Assembly: GCA_008694505.1 (NCBI GenBank)
Contig: VZDJ01007747.1
Span: forward strand, 29,492,574 to 29,556,573
DNA from: Cyanoderma ruficeps
Taxonomy: Eukaryota > Chordata > Aves > Passeriformes > Timaliidae
Direction of reading: 5' to 3'
Length of the DNA stretch: 64,000 bases
The position numbers and the translations under genes are program-made. How positions within the stretch are numbered: position 1 is the first letter of the stretch; each line of letters starts with the position of its first letter. The notes under the pieces are model-generated. The model was not told the DNA's origin, made no database searches, and saw nothing but the letters and a program-made list of their open reading frames with translations. Below are positions 49,926 through 58,896 of this stretch, one piece after another.

Positions 49926-49997
49926 GAAGACTGGATCAAAGAAGGCATGGAGTACCTCAGCCTTACCTGTGTGCATGGTCACTAAGTCACCTGCCTC
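49926..49997 (-). mobile_element. CR1 ORF2 linker remnant, antisense
   Basis: On the minus strand, bases 49997 down to 49926 translate in one frame as EAGDLVTMHTGKAEVLHAFF followed by DPVF. This matches the CR1 ORF2 segment between endonuclease and reverse transcriptase (consensus-like TGDLV...KAEVLNAFF). In an intact element the palm and finger region of reverse transcriptase, over 1 kb, would separate this from the LNMSQQCA segment. Here the gap is only about 350 bases, so most of the RT domain is deleted or the two pieces come from different insertions. Confidence 0.8.
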
Positions 49998-50199
49998 TGT
50001 TGCTGTGTTCTCTGAAAAACAGACAGTTATTTTTAAAGATTCTAATTAAAAGCATGGGCACTGTTCTGTGAACAAAGGTCAAGGTCTTCCTGGCCTAGTA
50101 TCTTGTTTCTGTTGCTAGGTATTCTGTGCTTCTTCTTCTGAGGATCCAGGCTGACGTGAATGACAGCAGAATAATTGTCCTGCAAGGAAACTTTCTTTT

Positions 50200-50890
50200 T
50201 CAGCTGTTTCAGAAACCTTCTTTTCCTATGATACAGGAAGGTGTTTATCCTTGATGTCCTTTGGACTATTTTTTAATGTCCTTCTTGATAGAGGTAATGT
50301 ATTCAAGGGGAGTATATGTCATTAATTTGCAGTGATGGCAATATAAATGGCAGTATATTAATATTTTTCATATTCTGTATTCCCTTCTCAATACATCATG
50401 GCATCCTGTTCACTTTTTTTGACCCCTCATGTGTATTGAGCAAATGTCTTCATTGAAGTGCCTGTGATGAATCTTGCATCTTTTTCCTGAGAGGTTATAA
50501 CTAATTCAGAACCCATCAGTATGTACAAGTGGCTTTAAATTTGTTCCTTCTAGTGTACTCTACTCTGCACTTTTTTCACTGTGAATTTCATCTGCTGTCA
50601 GGTTGTCCAATTACCTGGTTTTTTAAAGGTCCTTCTGGACTTCTTCACAATCCTTTGTAGTCTTGACTACCCTGAATACTCTGTAGTCAGCAGATTTCAC
50701 ATTCTTATTACTTACAGCATGTCAGCTTTCAGTTATTAGTAAATATGAATAACTGTGCCTTTCATAGTATTGATCATTTGGACATGCTTTCTTCATGCAC
50801 TGGTTATTTTTTCTTCCTTGTTCCTATTTCCGGTCATTTAGTTAGTCTTTCAGAGCATGGCAGGAATGCACCTGTAAATGACTGGGTCAC
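50200..50890 (-). mobile_element. ancient CR1/L3-type LINE remnant, antisense
   Basis: The plus strand follows the antisense of the same old LINE type as 5430-6320, in the right order: GTATTCAAGGGGAGTATATG (50309), TCCTGAGAGGTTATAACTAA near 50486, GAATTTCATCTGCTGTCAGG near 50583, GTCCAATTACCTGG, then TTGTAGTCTTGACTACCCTG near 50655, and TTCCTATTTCCGGTCATTTA near 50821. Edges are fuzzy. All frames are broken. Confidence 0.8.
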
Positions 50891-51433
50891 ACTGAATACT
50901 CTTAAAGATGTGTAGTGCCTACCAGGGCTGGTGTCCTCAATGAAGTAAGCTGCCTTTGAGACCAGAACATAATCTTAGGGGGACTGAATTCCCTTGGAGA
51001 CCTTCCCCACCCCTCTAGAATATTTCACTTTCAAGATTGCATGTCCAAGTTTTCTAAGTAAATTAATATAAAAAAGCTTTCAGAGAGTCTGTTTAATGTT
51101 CCTTTGTTCACTCTTTTCTTCACTCAGACTGTTTTGGATGGGTTCTCAGGGCACTCCTGGTGGGATACGGAATTCTCTTGCACTCTGTATGTTTTGTGAC
51201 TCATGACTTCTGTTGTAGACAATAACCAATACTCTTTCTGGTTAAAGAGTAAAAATTGTGTACCTCTAATTATGTGGATTGAGCACAACTTTATCCTCGA
51301 GGCTGGAAATAGAATAATGCAGTTGTTTTAGCTTTACTCTCTTGATCCTTGCTTCTTTCAGAACTCGTGCAGTGTCTCACAGCCCACCTTTGGGGTTGGA
51401 AACTGCTAAGCTTAAGATACTGTTTAGTGAACA
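50891..51433. other. unannotated DNA
   Basis: Nothing was recognised between the antisense LINE stack and the candidate LTR. Confidence 0.5.
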
Positions 51434-51438
51434 GGTAT

Positions 51439-52026
51439 TGTGAAAACCTGACGAGTTCTTGGGCACAAAAGGTTTATTGATGGTTCAAGGTTATATGGAG
51501 CAAGTAATTGGAAGAGAGATCTGTTGAGAGTAACAAAATAGGCAAACAGCATCAAGAACAGACTATTACATTAACTAGAAATAGACAAGGTGAGGCAAGG
51601 ACTTAGAAAGGAGGTGGTGTCATATATTCATGCCCATTTCTGGCTTCTTCAGAGATTGGACACTGAGGACACAGTCGAAAACAGGTGAGAGCTCAGCCTG
51701 GTTCGGAACTAGCCCAGCTGCTCTTAAATTCTTAGAAATGTTAAAAATATTAGCCCAACTTCATGCAGTCTATGGAGCACATGATATTGGAACATTCAAA
51801 ATAGGAGCTCTTTCTTCTGCTTGACCTTCAAATATTGTCTCTCTTTTGGCTGTGAGAGTCATATGATGACAGATGGGGTATAAGTGGGGTCAAATTTGCA
51901 AATGCGTTTGAAACTGAGGGAGGTTCTTGGTCCTGAATGGAGTAGACAGTAGAATTTGTCAAATTTCATCCTCTTTAATCATCCTGTCTCTGACAACAGC
52001 AATGTGATGAAGAGTTGTCCATTCCA
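51439..52026 (-). mobile_element. candidate solo LTR with GGTAT target duplication
   Basis: A TG...CA block (TGTGAAAACCTGACGAG to GTTGTCCATTCCA) is flanked directly by GGTAT at 51434-51438 and GGTAT at 52027-52031, the 5-bp duplication size used by many avian retroviral elements. On the minus strand a poly(A) signal AATAAA (51473-51478) lies 35 bases before the 3' edge, and a TATA-like AATTTAAGAGC lies about 250 bases upstream of it (near 51724-51734). No internal retroviral sequence is present. The family is not recognised. A chance 5-bp match is possible, so the call is moderate. Confidence 0.42.
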
Positions 52027-52281
52027 GGTATTATTAATTGTGATGGATAGTGATTCCAAGAAAAATTTTAGCTTCCTGGCCCATTGCTTTGTTTAACCCA
52101 GCTGTTGATACCCAAATGGCTTAATAGGAACAGTGGTCCTGCTGGAAACTGTACTTCCAGAACTTTATTTATAATGGTGTAATTGACTGTTCTGGGGACT
52201 CTGTTCACCCTTATGATCTATTTTTACACTCAGTATGGTGACGTTTGGGTTTGTCCATTGCTTTTCTTCTCATTAGTTATT

Positions 52282-52380
52282 TTGTGTCTTTTTTTTTTTT
52301 TTTTTGNTGGGTGGGGTTTTTGTGTGGGGGGTTGTTTTTGTTGTTTGGTTTTTTGGTTTGGTTTGGTTTTATTTGGGTGC
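52282..52380. repeat. poly-T then G/T-rich low-complexity tract with one N
   Basis: A run of about 17 T (52289-52305) is followed by G, one ambiguous base (N at 52307), then GGGTGGGG, GGGGGG and repeated TTTGG units to about 52372. The N lies where sequencing passes from a homopolymer into G-rich sequence, and the true length may be wrong. Confidence 0.85.
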
Positions 52381-52424
52381 TTTATTATTTAGGCATACTA
52401 TTTTGTTTTTGACTTTTTACTTTG

Positions 52425-52467
52425 TATGTATAAATATATATATTTAAAAAAATATATAATATATAAA
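52425..52467. repeat. TA-rich low-complexity tract
   Basis: TATAAATATATATATTTAAA followed by AAAATATATAATATATAAA, an AT dinucleotide-rich stretch. Confidence 0.75.
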
Positions 52468-53989
52468 AGTGTCTTGTGAATCTAGTAAGATACTTTTTAG
52501 TAAATTTCTATGGATTTTAGTTTCCTAACTCTCCCCTTTAGGCTTTACCTAATTTTCTCATTTTGGAAAAAAAAAAGGCCCTCTCATACATCTAGTTTAA
52601 TGTACTGTCTGTTGATGTGATGACTCCAAGAGGGATCCACTTTAATTACATTTTGACCACTGCTGCTTAATGGATAAATCTTATTTCCTGAACTACTTCT
52701 ACTGTATTACAAGAAACACATGTTTTGTGACTTCTGTGAGCTCCACAATGGGTTTTCATAGACAGAAATAAGTTTATGGCATTAAGAGTATTTTTGTTCT
52801 CTTTTTAACCTAATGTGACAATTAGCCAGTTGGCAGTCATGTAGCTGAGGATGTTCATTGTCTCTGTTGCAACTGATACTGTTTGTGGGCACCCACGGCT
52901 GCCAAACACATTTGAATTACAGTTCTGGCTTCCCTTCCCAATCAAAGGGGGGTGCAGGGTCAGTATTTTCCCACATCAAGCAATGAGGGCTTCGTTCTTC
53001 CTGTCGACATGGGGAACACAAGATGTGAATTTGAAGTAACAGTGCTCTTGCTCTTTATATCAGGCCAGTTTTTTAGCCTCTTGTGTTTAGAAAAGAACGA
53101 AGGTCTGGTGCTCAAGACTCCGATGATGAATCTGCCTCCTTCTGTGCTTCAGGGCAGGCTTCTGACAAGCTGGGGCTCTCATGCAAGTAAAATTGGATAT
53201 TTCCAAGATCTAGTATAAGGATTTACAAAGGAATTTCAAATACAGGTGCCAATTTCAGATTTCTTTATTTTCCTGTCCCCGCCCTGGTGGTGTCTCAGAT
53301 GAGAAGGTACTCTTGAATCCACAAAAGGCCTGTATTTTTGAAGAAATTCATCCCACTACATATATTTTTGTTTATATCTGAGAGGAGAGTAGGGCCCTTT
53401 CTTTCCAAAGAGCTTCTGGACTACTTGCCTCAATTTCTGGAGGTGTAATCATCCTGATAAAATGCATTGCTTTTTATGGTGGCTGGTACACTGTTACAAA
53501 CTCTTGCTTGTTGCAGTAGTTAGTGATGCTTGCTTGGGTTTCTGAACTTCTGATGCAATCAGAAGGCTAGGAAAGCTGGTGGTCCGTAGGTCAGTTGGGC
53601 AGCATGAGGCTTCACTGCCAAAACAGCACAATGTATCAGCAGATGAATTTAATAATTATTCATAACACTTTTTCTCGCCCCTTTTTCCTAAACCTTAGTG
53701 TTATACAGTGGTATTTATTACGTCAGATGATGTACTTTGCTTCACAACATTAATATGGGAAAAAATGAACAATTGTGATTAAAATTGATCTTTTCCCTTT
53801 GAGAAGTTAGAGTAAAAAATGGTTACCTGCTCATTTATGAAACAGATTTATTCTGTTGACATGGAGGCTTGTTTGAAATGTAATTGAATTTCTGTTACCT
53901 AATGGAAAGTGACAGTTAACAGTATTTATTTTCCATTTGTGTCTCAGTAGATAACATAACACAATTTTGATTTGTAGTTAGCTTTGGAA
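52468..53989. other. unannotated DNA, no gene seen
   Basis: Two plus-strand frames of 62 and 88 codons overlap at 52851-53218 in different phases and match nothing. No repeat was recognised. Confidence 0.5.
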
Positions 53990-54058
53990 TCTGAGATTGT
54001 TCTATCTCTGTAATTGAAAAGATGGGAGCACGATGGCCTATTACAATTCTGGTTTTGT
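53990..54058. repeat. source-like copy of a 67-69-bp dispersed duplication
   Basis: TCTGAGATTGTTCTATCTCT through GGCCTATTACAATTCTGGTT to TTGT recurs 684 bases downstream (54674-54740) at about 87% identity by eye (58 of 67 aligned bases, plus one 2-base gap). This copy lies in ordinary unique-looking sequence. The other sits inside a CR1. Confidence 0.85.
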
Positions 54059-54393
54059 TTTTTTACACCCGTAAAGGCAACATTAATACAGTAAACAGCA
54101 TCCATTCCAGCTTAATAGTTGTACTGAGATGTTATTTTTGCATCCTGCCTTTCTCATTAGAATCTGCCACATCATGATCTGGATTGATAATTCCTCCATT
54201 TAGACACTCTGCAGCAGCTAATTTCTATGAGCTATGCCTCTCTTTTCTTGCCCACCTCAAAATAACTCTTTCACCTTTCAGCCAGAATGCTGTTCCTAGC
54301 CATAATATTACAGTTATATTCTTCATATGCTTCTTTTGCAATTTGTTTTCATGATATGTATCTTGCTCACTTTGTATGGTAAGTGCTGTCACT
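54059..54393. other. unannotated spacer
   Basis: About 335 bases of ordinary sequence between the first duplicate and the CR1 start, with no recognisable element. Confidence 0.5.
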
Positions 54394-54673
54394 CAACACC
54401 TGGAGGACAGACCCAGGATCAGGCCTGGCCAGCATGAGTTCATGAAAGACAAGTTCTGTTTGACCAACCTGGTCTTCCTCTGTTACAGGGTGACCCACTT
54501 AATGGGTAAGGGAAAGACTGTGGATGTTGTCTAGCTGGACTTCAGTGAAGTCTTGACATAATTTTGCTCTGCATTCTGCTGGGGAAATCAGCTGCTTATG
54601 GCTTAGATGGGTGCACTATTTTCTGGTAAAAAACTGCCTGGATGGCTGGGCCCAGGGAGTGGTGGTGTGTTCA
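54394..54673 (+). mobile_element. CR1 LINE, reverse-transcriptase part of ORF2 (decayed)
   Basis: From 54430 one frame reads QHEFMKDKFCLTNLVFL... up to VDVV, then a TAG stop at 54532-54534 and LDFSEVLT. This matches the CR1 RT finger/palm stretch (QHGF.K..SCLTNL ... VDVVYLDFSKAFDT in intact copies); the Y before LDF has become a stop. The text GGATGGCTGGGCCCAGGGAGTGGTGGTG continues the RT, then homology stops abruptly at about 54673. The next piece of CR1 resumes at about 54741, so some hundreds of bases of ORF2 are missing. Confidence 0.9.
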
Positions 54674-54740
54674 TCTGAGTTTGTTCTGTCTCTGATTGAA
54701 ACGATGAGAGCATGATGGCCTGACACAATTCTGGTGTTGT
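54674..54740. repeat. 67-bp filler inserted at the CR1 deletion junction
   Basis: This segment (TCTGAGTTTGTTCTGTCTCT ... TTCTGGTGTTGT) is not CR1. It is a copy of 53990-54058. It sits exactly where ORF2 sequence is missing. Confidence 0.8.
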
Positions 54741-55302
54741 CTGGTGATTGTCCCTGTGTACTCAGCACTGGTGATGCCATACCTCAAATACTGTGTTCAG
54801 TTCTGGACCCCTCACAGCAAGAAAGACATTGAGGTGCTGGAGTCCAGAGGTGGGCAACAAAGCTGGTGAAGGGTCTGGAGTGCAAGCCCTACAAGGAGTA
54901 GCTGAGGGAGTTGGTATTGTTTAGCCTGGAGAAAAGGAGGTTCAGGAGGAACCTTATCTCTCTCTATGATGACCTGAAAGGTGGTAGTGAGGAGAGGGTC
55001 AGTCTTTTCTCCCAGGTAGAAGAATTAGGACAAGAAGAAAACCCCTGAAGTTGCACCAGAGGGGGCCAAGATTGGATATTAGTGAAAATTTCTTCACTGA
55101 AAGGGTGGTCAGACATTGAAACAGGATGTCCAGGGAAGTGGTGGATTCACTATCTCTGGAAGTGTTGCAAAGGTATGCAGATGTGGCACGTGGGGATACT
55201 GTATAAGGGTGAACACAGTGGTGCTGAGCTACCAGACTCAATGATCTTTTCCTATGTTAACATTTCCTCATGGTCTTTTCAGCCTTAACAATACCATGAA
55301 AG
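54741..55302 (+). mobile_element. CR1 LINE, ORF2 C-terminus and 3' end
   Basis: From 54771 the frame reads [20 protein letters not shown] then EVLE, matching the conserved CR1 stretch (HLEYCVQFWAPH..KDIE.LE). It is followed by the usual TTTAGCCTGGAGAAAAGGAG, AACCTTATCTCTCTCTATGA and AATTTCTTCACTGAAAGGGT blocks and the end of the element, AATGATCTT...GGTCTTTTCAGCC. The end is interrupted by about 22 extra bases (TTCCTATGTTAACATTTCCTCA, near 55247-55268) between ATGATCTT and TGGTCTTTT. No full frame survives. The 80-codon minus frame over the tail is a shadow. Confidence 0.9.
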
Positions 55303-56877
55303 ACATTGCTTCATTATTAATGTTAAAAGTAGTAGGTAACAACTTGGTTCTTATTATATGCTTTATGTGTAATTTCCCTGCTGCTTTTTATTTAGAGTTT
55401 TGTTTACCCCAAAATGATTAGGCAGCTTCTTCACACAAAGGAAGTTATTTCCCTTTGAAGCCAATGTCTGCCCATTCCTACTGGTTCTTCTAAATCTGGT
55501 GGCACTGAAGAAGAAACATTTTTTGGAGAGGCAGTTGTCTTTCCTTTGTCATGATGAAACCTTTCCTGTCAAGGCCTGGTCCCCATTTACTTGCCTTGTA
55601 ACTTGCACAGTTGCTACTGCATTTACGAAGAAATCTAAGGTGAGTGTTACTTAGCAGGACAAACACGGAGGAGTTTGTTTTCTCGTAAATGCAGAAGAAC
55701 AGTCAAAATGAAGTGTTTGATTCCTGATGGTACAAGGTGGTGCTTCTTGAAGAGAAGAAGGTGGTTGTCACAGCATAGCCTCCATTCACCCAACATGATG
55801 GCCAGAAGCAGGACACTAACCACTAATATGGGGTTAAGAGCTTCTACTGCCAGTTTTGGTATGCTATTTTAAACTTCTAAGTTTCAAAACAGTTGTTCAC
55901 TGTCTTATTACAGCATTTGGGAAGGGGTATGATTCAGATCATATTTTTGGTATGTTGAAGTCTTATATGCCCATGAATTCAAGCTTTTTATAGTGGATCA
56001 GATATAACGACTATTAATTATTTTACCACCAGCTTTTTTTCTTTGAGCTGATGAATAAATTAAGAAGTCAGGTTTTTACGAGTCTTGAGTCTTATGTTGA
56101 TTCAGGAAGAGAAAATAGAAACGTGGTACTGTGGTTTCTAAAATGGAAACTGAGTAGAGCTTTTGTGTACCAGTAAAGTGTTATCAAGAAGGATTGATTC
56201 ATTTAGATTATTTTAAGCAATTGTGTGCATGAAAACCACAGAAAATAGATACGGATTTTTGAAAATTCAGACATAGTTCCTGAAAATAGAGAAGCAGTAT
56301 GTTCTACAGCTCCTGCCTTTAGGTTTTTAAATTTTGTTTCAAACAAAAGAGTGTATATTTTCAAAGTATACTTCATTAAAACCTCAGTAATTTCTGATAT
56401 GAGCTTCGTAGAACTTGAGTTTATTTATTCAATAAATAGATGAAATCATAAATAACAGCAGTGCATAAGATAGCCCAAATTGACAAAAACCAAATTAAAC
56501 TGAGCATAGGACTTGCTGCATTGAATATGAACAAAAAGCATTTCAATAAGAAGCATGAAATGTATCATACTTTCTGAGCAGCCTTGAGCTGCTCTGCAGT
56601 ACTCATAAACTACAGATTTCATCCTTGTCCATTTGTTGGCTTAAAGTAGTTATAATTTCAGAAGTCTCGTGGTTAAAGATTTACTAATGAACAATTACTT
56701 AATAAACCATTTGTAATTGTACTATTTAATATGTAAATATGCAGTTTGAAGTGATAGATATCCAAGCATGTAATGGCTAAATATTTCAAGACATTTTAAT
56801 GAGACCTAGAGTGGAGAATTCAGTGGGCATTTCCATACTTCTTTACATATGCAACAATACATGTAAGCATACAGGGG

Positions 56878-56930
56878 TACACATATAGATGTATATGTGT
56901 GTATAGATGTGTGTGTGCATACATACATCA
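56878..56930. repeat. TA/TG/CATA compound microsatellite
   Basis: ACACATATAGATGTATATGTG then TGTATAGATGTGTGTGTGCATACATACATC, imperfect dinucleotide and tetranucleotide units. Confidence 0.75.
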
Positions 56931-57369
56931 GGGAGTCTGTTATATCATTAGTTATCAAGTAGAGTTGATAATTAACTCATGAGTCCATATGTTTTCAGTG
57001 GTATAGTGTGCCTGCCGTATGGGTGAGAGCTTTTTAACAGACACAAAAGCATAATGTTCAGTACTGCTTTGTACTGAAAACATTAAATTTAACGCAAGAT
57101 GGAATTTTTAAAGTTTGAAGGTTTAGAGGACTATCACTTCTTTCCAGATCTCAAGATACTCAGCAGCCCATGGCAGCAAGGTTTTTTCATATTTGTTGTT
57201 TTTTAACCCTAAATTATGACTGTGTGCTGACTTTTATTGACCTTTCCTACATGCCATATTCTGATCATCAAGTCTGGAAGAGAATTTCTGCTGATTTTGT
57301 TAACAGCTGAAACATAAAGTAATTTACAGAGCATTTTGTGAAATAAGCCGTCTTTTCCTGGAAGGGTGA

Positions 57370-57405
57370 GTAGGCTTTATGTGGAAAGTAGGCTTTATGT
57401 GGAAA
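57370..57405. repeat. 18-bp perfect tandem duplication
   Basis: GTAGGCTTTATGTGGAAA occurs twice head to tail with no mismatch. Confidence 0.9.
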
Positions 57406-58684
57406 ATTTTGTGTGTGAAATACACAGTGATACCCTATGTGATAAGGACATAGAGGGTGTACAAATGCTGTTTTATCTGTTGTTTATATTTAATTGGTAT
57501 ATTCCTGCAGGAACTGCGCTGTCTCTGTTGATAATTGCGTAAACCAGAAGTTTTAGGCATAAATGTGTGCTTCAAAATAGCTGTGTCACAGAAATGAAAG
57601 CATGTCTTAGAAGTAACTAGATGTGTGGAAAAGCCTCCAATAGAGAGAAATAAAAAGCTAGAATCACTTAGTTTTGAGCAGAGATTAATGGTAGAAGCCG
57701 TAGGAAGTATGGTAAAAGAAAAGTCTGTGGAGATTCCTTACTTAGCTCTTTCTTCATCATCTCAGAATGGTGAGAGGAGGGAAGCATCCTATTGGAATTA
57801 ACGTATTTATCTAGGTATTTATTCATCACTGTACAATTTGACTTGTCAGTGTGTTAATAGTTTTATTTTTATATTGCATTTGTCAAGGAGGGGCAACTTG
57901 TAATTATTGCTGTTTTAAAGGGCAATGTCTTGTGCAGGACATCAGAAACAGAAGCCTGTTCCTGAATCCATGTGCTCACTGCTGGTACGGTTTTATTGTG
58001 AGATGTATCCATTTCAAGTAAAATTTAATATATTTAAAATAGGCAAAGTTAGCACATACAGTGTGTGTATTTTGTACCTCAAGCAATGAAGGCATAGGCG
58101 TTGGCTTGCTCTGACTATGATAATTGATGCTTAGCTGGAGAGAAGGGTACGTGGTGTACACAGACATCTTTGAAGAGTTCTTGCAGTAGGATGGATAGTA
58201 GGATAAACTTCTTTTGACTATGCAATTGGCGTTGCTTGTGTGTGTTATTCCTTCTAGCAGATGTGTGGAATGTGCTGCCTTTTAGACATGTACTCCTCAT
58301 GCAGAGGCAAATGGGGCCCAGCAGTTAAAATACCCATTCCTTTCACTTTTGTCCTCTTTACCACAAGCTGTCAGTGATAGTGTTGATAGGAATCAGATGA
58401 ACTTGGCTGCAGATGAGCTCATGTGTGATGATGCCAAGCCCCCAGACCAGGAATATATCCCAATTTGGCTGGGGAGAGGCTCAGCTCTTGTGGTCCTCTT
58501 GTTTGTCTCCTTATGTTATTTCTCCCTCCTGACCCACCTCACAAATCACATAGGGTAAACTGAAACTGAAGCAGAGGGGAATAGACTCAGAGGGTGGAAT
58601 GGATTTGCTCTGTCCTTCCTGATTTATTCCTGTCAACCACAGAGGAAGCTGCTGTCCTCCCAGCTTCCCTCATCTTCCCTGCAA

Positions 58685-58896
58685 AATGGCAGGGGGTAAT
58701 GATTTTAGATTAAAAGAGGGTAGATTAAATGTAAGGAATGTATTTTTTACAATGAAAGTGGCAAAACACTGGAACGGTTTGCTGAGAAGGATGGTCCCAA
58801 GTCTGGAAATATTCCAGGTCAGGTTGGATGGGGCTCTGAACAATCTAATCTAGTTGAAGAGGTCTCTGCTCATTGCAGGGCAGTTGAGTCACGGTT
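58685..58896 (+). mobile_element. CR1 LINE 3' fragment
   Basis: GGGGTAATGATTTTAGATTA, AAAGAGGGTAGATTAAATGT, TGGCAAAACACTGGAACGGT and CAGGTTGGATGGGGCTCTGA follow the bird CR1 3' region in order. The copy fades after CATTGCAGGGCAGTTG, before the usual terminal octamers. It is truncated at both ends and more decayed than the copy at 10766. Confidence 0.88.

Larger units (their letters stand above)
55303..58684. other. unannotated DNA, no gene seen
   Basis: No exon or RNA gene was recognised. It contains a TG/TA/CA microsatellite at about 56878-56930 and a perfect 18-bp tandem duplication at 57370-57405. The plus frame at 58349-58558 (69 codons) is Leu-rich at its end but has no family match. 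Confidence 0.5.
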
